Of a stretch of DNA of 32,745 bases, positions 7,605-16,235 are shown in pieces. The DNA comes from Sphingopyxis solisilvae (GTDB lineage Bacteria; Pseudomonadota; Alphaproteobacteria; Sphingomonadales; Sphingomonadaceae): contig NZ_JADKYM010000028.1 of assembly GCF_015475875.1 (NCBI RefSeq), forward strand, positions 1 through 32,745. The letters run 5' to 3'. The notes under the pieces are model-generated. The model made no database searches, was not told the origin of the DNA, and saw only the letters and a program-made list of their open reading frames with translations. The position numbers and the translations under genes were made by a program. Numbering within the stretch: the stretch's first letter is position 1; the number at the start of each line of letters is the position of its first letter.

Positions 7605-10364
7605 TCAATCCTTGCGCGCGTCGGCCAGCATCGCAGCGAGGCCGGCAAAGGGGCTATGGGGTGACGGGCTGCGCCGCGTCTGTCGTTCGGGGCGGGGCGT
7701 CGGCGGCGGTGCGGTGCGAACCTTGCCCCGCTTGCTGCGCTTGTCCTTTGCCTGCTTGGCGGGCGGGCGCCGCGTCTCGCCGTTCGCTGCGCTGGACGCG
7801 ACTTCGGTCCCTTTGCGATCCTTTTGTCGCCGCGGGCGCTTGTCGGCGGCCTTGCGCAGGCCCGACCAGCGCCAGCGCTGCAAGGCCGGGTCGCCGACCG
7901 TCCGAAAGCCGAAGCTGCCGAGCAGGGCGCGGCGGGTGTCCTCGTCCAGACCGAGCGAGGTGGCGAGCGCCGGGTCGATCAGAAAGCCGGGCGATGTCGC
8001 ATGAGGCGCTTCGTCGCCCGTGTCATCATGCTGATCATCGTCGCCGCCTGCGATGGGCGCGGTCGGCGGCGCCGCCGCCTGCATCCGCGCCGCATGGGCT
8101 TGGCGCGCCAGCTTTTCCGCCATGTCGATGCGCAGCCAGCCATTGGCGCAGCGGCGGAAACCCGCAATTGCCAGCCCCGCCTGGCTGCCGGCTTTTTGCA
8201 GCACTGCGCCGTGCGGGGGTAGCGCGGGGATCGCGCCGCCTTGCTGTGCCGCGACCAGTGCCGCGCGCCAGCGCACCGCCTCGGGCTTGAGCAATGTCGG
8301 ATGGAAAATATCGAGCGAGCCGATGGTGAACCCCAGCTTGCGCAGCTGCGGCCGTTCGTCGGGCGCGAGCGCGTTCAGCTGGTCTTCGACCGTGGCGCGG
8401 CCGATCATCCCGCTGTTGTCGGTGAGGGCTGCGAGCAGCGCGCGGACGCGCGGCGGGGTGAACAGGTCGCCGGCTGCCTCGCCCATCGCCGCGAGCGGGC
8501 CGGCGTGGCGCGCCAGCTGCGTCGCGATAAAGCGGTGCAGCCGTTCGGTGATCGCCTGCACCTGCACCGGCTCCAGCCGCCGCAGCGACGGATCGATCTG
8601 CACCGACGGCTGGACCAGCGTCGGCCCCTTCGCCAGCGTCGCGACGGGGTTGCCGTGCCAGGCGAGCCGCGGCTGTGTGCCGGGTTCGGCGATCAGCGAC
8701 AGAGCGCTGTCGTCGCCTTCGGCCAGCGCCGCGGCGCGCCGCGCCAGTTCGGCGCGCAGATGCTTCTCGGCGGCGGCGAGCAGCATCCGGTGATCGCTGG
8801 CCTTCGCCACCGGATCGACTTTGAACTGAAATCCATTGAGCGTGCCGATCGCCTCGCCATCGACCGCCACGGTGCCGTCCTGCCCGACTGCCACCGGCAA
8901 CGCGGCATGGCGCTGCCCCGCATCGCGCAGCAACAGCGCAAGCCGCCGGTCGACGAAGCGCTGCGACAGCGCCGCGTGCAGCGCGTCGGACAGGCGCGAT
9001 TCCAGCGCTTGCGCCTGTTCGGTCCACCCCGCCGCGCCCGCGATCCAGTCGCCGCGCTGCGCGATGAAGCACAGGGTGCGCACCGCGGCGATCCGGCTCG
9101 CGAGCTGGTCGATGTCGCCGTCGGTGTCGTTCAGCCGTGCCAGCCGCTTGGCGAACCAGTCGGGGTCGATCATGCCGTCGCCACTGGTGCGCCATTGCCA
9201 CAATTTCAGGATCGTCCGGCTGTGATGCTCAGCGCCCAATTGCTCGAAATCGGGCAGCCCGCAAATGTCCCACAGGCGCTGTACCGCATCGAAATCGCCG
9301 CCGCGGGCGCGCACTTCCAGATCGCCGGCCAGATGTTTGAGCACGGCGATATCGACCGCTTCCGGGGCGGGGCGCAGCGCGGGATTGGTCGGCGGCTGCG
9401 CCAGATCGGACAAGAGCTGGTCGAGCGAGCCGAAGCGCGGCGTCGGATTGCGCCAGAACAAGCTGGCCAGCGGGGGGAAATGATGCCCCTCGATCGCCGC
9501 CACTTCCTCGGGCGTGAAGCCGCCCTGCGGCTGGCCGACGGTGCCGAAGCTGCCGTCTTGCTGGTGCCGTCCGGCGCGCCCCGCGATTTGCGCCATTTCG
9601 GCGATCGTCAGCCGCCGCAGCCGCCGCCCGTCGAACTTTTGCAGGCTGGCAAAGGCGACATGCTGGACGTCGAGGTTCAGCCCCATGCCGATCGCGTCGG
9701 TGGCGACGAGGTAATCGACCTCGCCCGCCTCGAACATCGCCACCTGCGCGTTGCGCGTCCGCGGGCTCAGCGCGCCCATCACCACGGCGGCGCCACCCGA
9801 AAAGCGGCGCAGCATTTCGGCGATCGCATAGACTTCCTCGGCCGAGAAAGCGACGATCGCCGATCGTTTGGGTAGCCGTGACAGCTTGGACGATCCGGCA
9901 TAGCTGAGCGTCGAAAAGCGCGGACGGGAGACGATCTCGGCCTCGGGAACCAGATTTTTCACGAGCCCGCGAATGCTCGCGGACCCCAGGATCATCGTTT
10001 CCTCGCGCCCGCGTGCGCGCAGCAGCCGGTCGGTAAAGACATGGCCGCGCTCGGGATCGGCGCCGAGCTGCGCCTCGTCGATGCCGACAAAGGCGACATC
10101 GCGTGTCAGAGGCAGCGCCTCCATCGTGCCGAGCAGATAGCGCGCGTCGGGGGGGATGATGCGTTCTTCGCCGGTCACCAGCGCGACCTGTGCGGAGCCT
10201 TTGATTGCTACGACACGATCATAGACTTCACGCGCCAGCAGGCGGAGCGGGAAGCCGATCATGCCGCTCGAATGGGCGGTCAGACGCTCGACCGCCAAAT
10301 GGGTTTTGCCGGTGTTGGTGGGGCCAAGGACAGCCTTGACCGGCTGGGAAGAGGATGACGTCAT
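7605..10364 (-). CDS. SUV3-like DExH-box RNA helicase
   Basis: A 919-residue superfamily 2 helicase related to the mitochondrial RNA-degradation helicase SUV3. Visible motifs: Walker A GPTNTGKT at 14-21, motif II DEAQ at 96-99, motif III-like GSAS at 127-130, motif V ATDAIGMGLN at 221-230 and motif VI QIAGRAGR at 259-266. The GPTNTGKT/DEAQ pair is characteristic of SUV3 rather than DEAD-box proteins. A long helical middle part follows, then an Arg/Lys-rich low-complexity tail from about residue 855 that probably binds RNA. The start is the ATG at 10364 (MTSSSSQPVKAVLGPTNTGK), because the upstream extension to 10490 has only rare starts and no similarity. It is followed directly by the S4 protein gene. 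Role in RNA decay is inferred. Confidence 0.92.
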   Translation of the reverse strand: MTSSSSQPVKAVLGPTNTGKTHLAVERLTAHSSGMIGFPLRLLAREVYDRVVAIKGSAQVALVTGEERIIPPDARYLLGTMEALPLTRDVAFVGIDEAQLGADPERGHVFTDRLLRARGREETMILGSASIRGLVKNLVPEAEIVSRPRFSTLSYAGSSKLSRLPKRSAIVAFSAEEVYAIAEMLRRFSGGAAVVMGALSPRTRNAQVAMFEAGEVDYLVATDAIGMGLNLDVQHVAFASLQKFDGRRLRRLTIAEMAQIAGRAGRHQQDGSFGTVGQPQGGFTPEEVAAIEGHHFPPLASLFWRNPTPRFGSLDQLLSDLAQPPTNPALRPAPEAVDIAVLKHLAGDLEVRARGGDFDAVQRLWDICGLPDFEQLGAEHHSRTILKLWQWRTSGDGMIDPDWFAKRLARLNDTDGDIDQLASRIAAVRTLCFIAQRGDWIAGAAGWTEQAQALESRLSDALHAALSQRFVDRRLALLLRDAGQRHAALPVAVGQDGTVAVDGEAIGTLNGFQFKVDPVAKASDHRMLLAAAEKHLRAELARRAAALAEGDDSALSLIAEPGTQPRLAWHGNPVATLAKGPTLVQPSVQIDPSLRRLEPVQVQAITERLHRFIATQLARHAGPLAAMGEAAGDLFTPPRVRALLAALTDNSGMIGRATVEDQLNALAPDERPQLRKLGFTIGSLDIFHPTLLKPEAVRWRAALVAAQQGGAIPALPPHGAVLQKAGSQAGLAIAGFRRCANGWLRIDMAEKLARQAHAARMQAAAPPTAPIAGGDDDQHDDTGDEAPHATSPGFLIDPALATSLGLDEDTRRALLGSFGFRTVGDPALQRWRWSGLRKAADKRPRRQKDRKGTEVASSAANGETRRPPAKQAKDKRSKRGKVRTAPPPTPRPERQTRRSPSPHSPFAGLAAMLADARKD

Positions 10365-10544
10365 TATCTTGCCTGCCAAGCTGGCATGGGTCGGGGCGGC
10401 GTGCAACTGCCGATCGTCGAATTGCGCGACCAACAGGAAATTTTGCCCACCGCTTGCATAATATCCCGCCCTCGCCACAACTTGCCGCAAGCGCTGGCAG
10501 CTAAACCGCCATTAAATTGACTTTAACGACCTTTCTTTACAGAC

Positions 10545-10561
10545 AGGAGGTCGAATTCATT
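10545..10561 (+). promoter_or_regulatory. Consensus AGGAGG without a standard start codon behind it
   Basis: AGGAGG at 10545-10550 is the best ribosome site in the region, but no in-frame ATG, GTG or TTG follows at the right distance. The in-frame codon 8 bases later is ATT (10559-10561). A GTG at 10564 in another frame gives only three codons. The main frame could thus start at ATT, or the site could serve a tiny leader peptide, or it may be chance. Confidence 0.3.
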
Positions 10562-10603
10562 CGGTGGCCGGGTAAGGGAGGTCCGCCGGGCGGGGGTTGC
10601 AAT

Positions 10604-12175
10604 TTGTTCCAGCGTCACGAACCCATCGCGGGCATGTCCGGCAATGCGGCTGCGCTCGCGATGTCGCAGGCGATCGCATTGCCCGCCGCTGCGGTCGATT
10701 CGGACCTGCTCGGCTGGCGTGACCGGCTGGCGCAGCTCGACCTGGTTCCCGACCTCGGCGACAACATCGGTTCGGCCGAATGGTGGCGCGGCCTCGCGAC
10801 CCTGACGCTGCTTTGCGGCGCGGCCATCGCCACCTTTCCCGGCATCCAGCCGCTGGCCGTCGGCGGCACCCCCGCGCTCGACGCGCGCGATTTCAATGAA
10901 GCGCGCGCGCAGATGATCGTGCCGCTGGCGCTCGGCGGCGACACCGGGCGGCACATGGCGGCGACCGACGCGGTCCGTCCGCTGACCCAGACCCCCGAAC
11001 GGCCGCAGATCGAACTGACTGCCACGCTCGGCAACGGCGACAGCTTTGCCCGCCTGCTCGAACGCTCGGGCGTCGGCCGCGGCGAGGCGCAAGCGCTGGC
11101 GAACCAGGTCGCGACCGCCGTGCCGCTCGCCGACATCGCGCCGGGCACCCGCATTGACCTGATCCTCGGCCGCCGTGCGGCACGGACGATGCCGCGTCCG
11201 GTCGACGCGCTGGCGATGCGCGCGCGTTTCGACCTGCGGATCGAAATGGAGCGCGAGGGCGACCTGCTGGTGATGCGCCGCATCCCGATCGCGGTCGACA
11301 ATACACCGCTGCGCATTCGCGGCCGCGTCGGCGACAGCCTCTATCGCTCGGCGCGCGCCGCCGGGGCGCCGCCTGCGGCAATCCAGTCCTATCTGCGGGT
11401 CATCGGCCGCCAGATTTCGGTCGGCAGCGATATTCGCGCCAGTGACGAGTTCGACATCATCGTCGATTACCGCCGCGCCGAAACCGGCGAAAGCGAGACC
11501 GGCAAGCTGCTCTATGCGGGTCTGGTCCGCGGCGGCAAACCCAAGCTGTCGATGATCGAATGGACCGTCGACGGCCGCACCCAATGGTATGAGGCATCGG
11601 GCGTCGGTGTCCAGCGCGGCGGCATGGCGCGCCCGACCAACGGGCGCATCACCTCGACCTTCGGCATGCGCCGCCATCCGATCCTCGGCTATCGTCGGAT
11701 GCACAGCGGCATCGATTTCGGTGGCGGTTATGGCGCCCCGATCTATGCCGTCACCGACGGCGTGGTGACGATGGCGGGCCGCAACGGCGGTTATGGCAAT
11801 TTCGTCAAGCTCAACCATGGCAACGGCCTGGGTACCGGCTATGGTCATATGAGCCGGATTGCGGTGCGCCCCGGCCAGCGCGTCAGCCGCGGGCAGGTGA
11901 TCGGCTATATCGGGTCGACCGGGCTGTCGACCGGCCCGCATTTGCACTATGAACTGTATCGCAACGGCCATGCGGTCAATCCTTCGTCGGTGACCTTCGT
12001 CACCCGCGCGATGCTCGAGGGCAAGGCGCTCGCCGATTTCCGCGCCCGGATCGCACAGCTGACCGCGGTTGCGCCGGGCGCCGCGCTGACCCCGATGGCG
12101 GTGCGCGAGATCGAAGGACCAAAGCTGGGCAGCCTCGCCGACGTCGCATCGAAACGCGCCGAGGGCGGGATTTGA
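10604..12175 (+). CDS. M23 family metallopeptidase, membrane-anchored
   Basis: A peptidoglycan-cleaving or amidase-activating LytM/M23 protein. With the TTG at 10604 it has 523 residues: a cytoplasmic N-terminus beginning FQRHEPIAG, one membrane segment at about 60-80 (LATLTLLCGAAIATFP), a periplasmic middle part resembling the region ahead of LysM-type M23 proteins, and the C-terminal M23 domain. The zinc ligands are all present: HxxxD as His367 and Asp371 (MHSGIDFGG) and HLH as His446-His448 (GPHLHYEL), so it should be an active enzyme. Start choice is uncertain: TTG 10604 has GGGGG before it; ATG 10634 (MSGNAAAL) lacks a site; the frame is open to TTG 10517. Transcribed divergently from the helicase. 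Confidence 0.9.
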   Translation: MFQRHEPIAGMSGNAAALAMSQAIALPAAAVDSDLLGWRDRLAQLDLVPDLGDNIGSAEWWRGLATLTLLCGAAIATFPGIQPLAVGGTPALDARDFNEARAQMIVPLALGGDTGRHMAATDAVRPLTQTPERPQIELTATLGNGDSFARLLERSGVGRGEAQALANQVATAVPLADIAPGTRIDLILGRRAARTMPRPVDALAMRARFDLRIEMEREGDLLVMRRIPIAVDNTPLRIRGRVGDSLYRSARAAGAPPAAIQSYLRVIGRQISVGSDIRASDEFDIIVDYRRAETGESETGKLLYAGLVRGGKPKLSMIEWTVDGRTQWYEASGVGVQRGGMARPTNGRITSTFGMRRHPILGYRRMHSGIDFGGGYGAPIYAVTDGVVTMAGRNGGYGNFVKLNHGNGLGTGYGHMSRIAVRPGQRVSRGQVIGYIGSTGLSTGPHLHYELYRNGHAVNPSSVTFVTRAMLEGKALADFRARIAQLTAVAPGAALTPMAVREIEGPKLGSLADVASKRAEGGI

Positions 12176-12183
12176 AGATTTCA

Positions 12184-12207
12184 CCCCCTCCCGCAAGCGG
12201 GAGGGGG
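12184..12207. repeat. GC-rich hairpin repeat after the M23 gene
   Basis: A perfect 10-bp stem (12184-12193 with 12198-12207) with tetraloop CAAG. The inner 22 bases are identical to 16096-16117, so this is a dispersed palindrome rather than an ordinary terminator; no T tract follows. It may still end or protect the M23 transcript. Confidence 0.7.
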
Positions 12208-12260
12208 AGGGTTTGCCAATATCCATTTGCCCCGGCGCCATCGCCCGCTATGCACGCGGC

Positions 12261-13259
12261 ATGACCCACGCCGCCTTTCCCGACCTTCGCCTCCGCCGCG
12301 CCCGCCGCACCGGCTGGAGCCGCGCGATGGTGCGCGAAACGACGCTGGCGCCTTCGAACCTCATCTGGCCGCTGTTTGTCTGCGACGGATCTGGCGCCGA
12401 GGAACCGATCACCAGCCTGCCGGGCGTATCGCGCTGGTCGGTCGACGGGCTCGTCGATCGCGCCCGCGACGCCGTGGCGGCGGGCATCCCGTGTCTGGCG
12501 CTGTTCCCCTATACCCAGCCCGACCGGCGCAGCGCGGACGGCGCCGAGGCGCTCAACCCCGACAATCTGATGTGCCGCGCCACCGCTGCGATCAAACAGG
12601 CGCTCGGCGACGACATCGGCGTGCTCACCGACGTCGCGCTCGATCCCTATACCAGCCACGGGCAGGACGGGCTGGTTGATGATGCGGGATATGTGCTCAA
12701 CGACGAAACCGTCGAGGTACTTGTCGGGCAGGCGCTCAATCAGGCGCGCGCCGGTGCCGATATCATCGCGCCCAGTGACATGATGGACGGACGCATCGGC
12801 GCGATCCGCGCGGCGCTGGAGGCCGAAGGCTTGGGCCATGTCCAGATCATGAGCTACGCCGCCAAATATGCCTCGGCCTTTTATGGCCCGTTCCGCGACG
12901 CGGTCGGTTCGCGCGGGCTGCTGAAAGGCGACAAGAAAACCTATCAGATGGACCCTGCCAACGCCGAAGAAGCGCTGCGCGAAGTCGCGCAGGATCTGGC
13001 CGAGGGCGCCGACAGCGTGATGGTCAAACCGGGGCTGCCCTATCTCGACGTCGTCCGCGCGGTGAAGGACAATTTTGCTGTCCCGGTCTATGCGTATCAG
13101 GTGTCGGGCGAATATGCGATGATCGAGGCCGCGGCTGCGGCCGACGCGGGCGACCGCGACGCGCTGGTGCTCGAAACCCTGCTCGCCTTCCGCCGCGCGG
13201 GCGCGTCGGGGGTACTGACCTATCATGCGCTGCACGCCGCGCGGCTGCTGAACGAATAG
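12261..13259 (+). CDS. hemB: Delta-aminolevulinic acid dehydratase (porphobilinogen synthase)
   Basis: HemB condenses two 5-aminolevulinate molecules into porphobilinogen in tetrapyrrole synthesis. The 332-residue protein has both active-site lysines, Lys202 in SYAAKYASAFYGPF and Lys256 in MVKPGLPYLD (the Schiff-base residue). The metal loop reads DVALDPYTSHGQDG (124-137) with aspartates where zinc-type enzymes have cysteines, so this is the zinc-independent, magnesium-dependent type usual in alphaproteobacteria. Start is the ATG at 12261 (MTHAAFPDLRLRRARR); no strong ribosome site precedes it. The next gene begins 21 bases after the stop, so they may be cotranscribed. Confidence 0.97.
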   Translation: MTHAAFPDLRLRRARRTGWSRAMVRETTLAPSNLIWPLFVCDGSGAEEPITSLPGVSRWSVDGLVDRARDAVAAGIPCLALFPYTQPDRRSADGAEALNPDNLMCRATAAIKQALGDDIGVLTDVALDPYTSHGQDGLVDDAGYVLNDETVEVLVGQALNQARAGADIIAPSDMMDGRIGAIRAALEAEGLGHVQIMSYAAKYASAFYGPFRDAVGSRGLLKGDKKTYQMDPANAEEALREVAQDLAEGADSVMVKPGLPYLDVVRAVKDNFAVPVYAYQVSGEYAMIEAAAAADAGDRDALVLETLLAFRRAGASGVLTYHALHAARLLNE

Positions 13260-13280
13260 TCAGACAAGGGGTAGTTTTTG

Positions 13281-15536
13281 ATGACTGCGTTACCGCGGCG
13301 CTGGCTGTTTGTTCTGACCATCCTGGTCGGCAGTTTCCTGCTCTTTCAGGTCCAGCCGATGGTGGCGCGGATGGTGCTCCCTAAACTGGGCGGCGCTCCG
13401 GCGGTGTGGAACAGCGCGATGCTGGTCTATCAGGCGCTGCTGCTCGCCGGCTATGCCTATGCCCATTGGCTCGGGCGGTTTACTTTGCGGCGGCAGGCGG
13501 TGATCCATCTTGCCCTGTTCATCGTCGCGGCGCTGTGGCTGCCGATCGGCATTGCGCAGATTGCGCCGCCGGCGGCGGGGCAGGAGGCGCTGTGGGTGCC
13601 GTTGCTGCTGCTGGCCTCGATTGGACCGGTGTTTCTGGTGGTGTCGGCGCAGGCGCCGTTGATGCAGCGCTGGTTCGCCGCCGACAGCCGCGCGGGCGAT
13701 CCCTATTATCTCTACGCCGCGTCGAACCTGGGCAGCTTTGCCGGGCTCATCAGCTACCCGGCGCTGGTCGAACCCAATCTGCCGCTGGCGACGCAAAGCT
13801 GGGGCTGGACCGCGGGCTATGCGCTGCTCGTGCTGCTGGTGGCGGCGAGCGCTGCGGCGCGCTGGTACGCGCGCGGGGGCGAACCGACGGACGCCGCAGT
13901 TGCAGGCGAAGACCAGCGGCCGACCTGGCGGCGCCAGCTGCACTGGCTCTTGATCGCGGCGGTGCCGTCGGGGCTGATGCTGTCGACGACGACGCACCTC
14001 ACCACCGACATTGTTGCGATGCCGCTGCTGTGGGTGCTGCCGCTCGGCCTTTATCTGCTCAGCTTTGTCATCGCTTTTTCGACGATGCACCGGCTGACCG
14101 AGGTTTTTGCCTTTATCGCGCCGACGGTGCTGCTGACGATCGGCGCGCTGGCGCTGCTCAGTTCGGGTGGCGGCTCATTGATGGTCGCGCTTGCCAGTCT
14201 CGCGATGCTGTTTGTCGTCGCGACCGCGCTCCATGGCTATCTTTATCATCTGCGTCCGGCGCCGCAGCATTTGACGCTTTTCTACCTCGTGATGTCGGCG
14301 GGCGGGGTGCTTGGCGGTTTGTTTGCGGCGCTGCTCGCGCCTTTGCTGTTCGACTGGGTGTACGAACATCCGCTGCTGACGCTGGCGGCGGCGATGCTGT
14401 TGCCGCTACCCGCGATCCTGCCGTGGGACAAATGGCTGAAACTCAAACCCTCGTCGGCGCGGATCGTCGTGGCGCTGCTCGTCGCGCTGGCGGTTTATGG
14501 CAGCCTGCGGATGGTCGACGGCTGGACGGGGCGGCTGGACGGGGCGGTGGCGGGCTGGGGCATGGCAATGCTGGTCATCGGCATTCTGGTGATCGGCTGG
14601 CGCTGGGCTTATGTCGCGGTGCTGGCGCTGCTGATGATCGGCGTCGGCGGCTGGACCACGGTGCAGGAAAGCTTCACCGGCGACCGGGTCCGCAGCTATT
14701 TCGGCGTCTACACCGTCACCGATTATCCGGCACAGGGCCAGCGACGGCTGGCGCACGGCACGACGCTGCACGGCCTCCAGCGCACCGACCCGGCGCACCG
14801 GCGCGAGGCCACGACCTATTATGGCCCGAAATCGGGTGTCGGCCTGGCGCTGGACAAGGCAGAGGCGCTGGCCGGACCCGATGCCGCGGTCGGCATTGTC
14901 GGGTTGGGCGCGGGAACGCTCGCCTGTTATCGCCGTCCTGGCCAGCAATGGACGATATTCGAAATCGATCCGGTGATGGTCGATATCGCGCGCGACCCTG
15001 CCAAATTCACCTTCCTGTCCGATTGCGCGGGCGATACGCCGATCGTGATTGGCGACGCGCGGCTCAAGATCGCCGAACAGTCCGCGGGACAGTTCGACAT
15101 ATTGGTCATCGACGCCTTTTCCTCCGACGCGATCCCGCTCCACCTGCTGACGAAGGAAGCGATCGGCATCTATGCGCGCGCCCTGAAGCCCGACGGCATC
15201 TTGCTGATCCACATCTCCAACCGCTTTTTCGCGCTCGAACCAGTGCTGGCCGAGGAAGCGCGCGCCCGCGGCTGGGCGGCGGCGATCCGGCTCGACTCGG
15301 GGCCGCCCGACAGCGGGATCGATGACTTGACCGGATCGAACTGGGTCGCGCTGGCAGCAACGCCCGACCGGCTGCAACAGCTGACCGGCGCCCTGCGTCC
15401 GCGCCGCGAGGCGCCGCTCGACGGCGCCTGGGTGCCGCTGAAATCGCGCGCCGGGTTCCAGCGCTGGACCGACGATTATGCCTCCACCCTGCCCGTCCTG
15501 ATGTGGGGCAGCCTGATCGGAAAGCGAGCCGGATGA
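13281..15536 (+). CDS. Membrane protein with C-terminal spermidine synthase-like domain
   Basis: A 751-residue fusion. Residues 1-about 465 hold a dozen or so hydrophobic segments (starting WLFVLTILVGSFLLFQVQP), with family signatures LVVSAQAPLMQRWF and YLYAASNLGSFAGL. From about 530 follows a Rossmann methyltransferase fold of the spermidine/spermine synthase type: VGIVGLGAGTLACY, acidic FEIDPVMVDIA, and VIDAFSSDAIPLHLLTKEA. Such proteins are annotated as 'fused MFS/spermidine synthase'; no substrate is established and the polyamine role is doubtful since the transfer substrate is unknown. The ATG at 13281 follows AAGGGG. Its stop overlaps the start of the carbonic anhydrase gene (ATGA). Confidence 0.9.
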   Translation: MTALPRRWLFVLTILVGSFLLFQVQPMVARMVLPKLGGAPAVWNSAMLVYQALLLAGYAYAHWLGRFTLRRQAVIHLALFIVAALWLPIGIAQIAPPAAGQEALWVPLLLLASIGPVFLVVSAQAPLMQRWFAADSRAGDPYYLYAASNLGSFAGLISYPALVEPNLPLATQSWGWTAGYALLVLLVAASAAARWYARGGEPTDAAVAGEDQRPTWRRQLHWLLIAAVPSGLMLSTTTHLTTDIVAMPLLWVLPLGLYLLSFVIAFSTMHRLTEVFAFIAPTVLLTIGALALLSSGGGSLMVALASLAMLFVVATALHGYLYHLRPAPQHLTLFYLVMSAGGVLGGLFAALLAPLLFDWVYEHPLLTLAAAMLLPLPAILPWDKWLKLKPSSARIVVALLVALAVYGSLRMVDGWTGRLDGAVAGWGMAMLVIGILVIGWRWAYVAVLALLMIGVGGWTTVQESFTGDRVRSYFGVYTVTDYPAQGQRRLAHGTTLHGLQRTDPAHRREATTYYGPKSGVGLALDKAEALAGPDAAVGIVGLGAGTLACYRRPGQQWTIFEIDPVMVDIARDPAKFTFLSDCAGDTPIVIGDARLKIAEQSAGQFDILVIDAFSSDAIPLHLLTKEAIGIYARALKPDGILLIHISNRFFALEPVLAEEARARGWAAAIRLDSGPPDSGIDDLTGSNWVALAATPDRLQQLTGALRPRREAPLDGAWVPLKSRAGFQRWTDDYASTLPVLMWGSLIGKRAG

Positions 15537-16087
15537 GTTATCATGACGTCAGCATCATCAGTGTGAACGGCAAAACGCCGCAGATCGACCCGAGCGCCTT
15601 TATCGCGCCGGGGTGCCGCATCATCGGCGACGTCACGATCGGACCCGACGTCAGCATCTGGTACAATTGCGTACTGCGCGCCGACGTCAGCCGCATCGTC
15701 GTCGGCGCGCGGTCGAACATCCAGGACGGCAGCATCGTCCATTGCGACGGCCCGATGCCGCACCGGCCCGACGGTTTTCCGACGATTATCGGCGAAGATG
15801 TGCTGATCGGGCACCTCGCGATGGTCCACGGCTGCACCTTGGCCGACCGGGCGTTCGTCGGCCTCAAGGCGACGGTGATGAACGGCTGCCGGATCGGCAG
15901 CGACGCGATGCTGGCGGCGGGGGCGCTGCTCACCGAGAATAAAGAGATACCTGACCGCGAGCTATGGGCTGGCGCACCGGCCCGCCGCGTACGCGAAATC
16001 GACGACGCGCAGGCTGCGGGGATGCAGATGGGCGTTGCGCATTATGTAATGAACGGGCGGCTGCACAAGGCAGCGGTCGAGGGGTAA
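15533..16087 (+). CDS. Gamma carbonic anhydrase family protein
   Basis: A 184-residue left-handed beta-helix protein of the YrdA/PaaY/gamma-CA group. Hexapeptide repeats run through residues 20-150 (IIGDVTIGPDVSIWYNCVLR, GARSNIQDGSIV, RAFVGLKATVMNGCRIGS). The three metal-binding histidines are in place: His70 (IVHCDG), His94 and His99 (GHLAMVHGC), so metal binding is likely; carbonic anhydrase activity varies in this group and cannot be claimed. The ATG at 15533 shares four bases with the stop of the preceding fusion gene (ATGA), so the two are translationally coupled. A hairpin follows the stop. Confidence 0.93.
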   Translation: MSYHDVSIISVNGKTPQIDPSAFIAPGCRIIGDVTIGPDVSIWYNCVLRADVSRIVVGARSNIQDGSIVHCDGPMPHRPDGFPTIIGEDVLIGHLAMVHGCTLADRAFVGLKATVMNGCRIGSDAMLAAGALLTENKEIPDRELWAGAPARRVREIDDAQAAGMQMGVAHYVMNGRLHKAAVEG

Positions 16088-16090
16088 ATG

Positions 16091-16117
16091 AAAAACCCCT
16101 CCCGCAAGCGGGAGGGG
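16091..16117 (-). terminator. Hairpin acting as terminator on the minus strand
   Basis: The dispersed palindrome copy 16096-16117 (9-bp stem, CAAG loop) is followed on the minus strand by five T (16095-16091). It would end transcripts of the minus-strand membrane protein gene that stops at 16236; on the plus strand there is no T run. Confidence 0.6.
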
Positions 16118-16226
16118 CAGCGAGACTTACGAACTTGTTCGTTAGTCGCAACGGGGTGAGCAATCGCGACGTCGCATGCTCGCTACGCTCGCGCCCACCC
16201 CCAACCCCTCCCGCTGGCGGGAGGGG
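16096..16226. repeat. Composite repeat bounded by two GC hairpins
   Basis: Two near-identical hairpins, 16096-16117 and 16205-16226 (the latter with CTGG loop), flank 87 bases containing further short dyads (GAACAAGTTC type at 16131-16141 and GCATGC near 16175). It fills the gap between two convergent genes. Confidence 0.6.
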
Positions 16227-16235
16227 AGGGTAGGC

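Noticed and set aside
8241..9875. Long plus-strand frame opposite the helicase gene
   Set aside because: Arg/Gln/Ala-rich shadow; helicase motifs are all on the minus strand.
13406..15325. 639-codon frame overlapping the membrane fusion gene in another frame
   Set aside because: Low-complexity Ala/Arg/Gly product; the overlapping frame has clear membrane segments and a methyltransferase fold.
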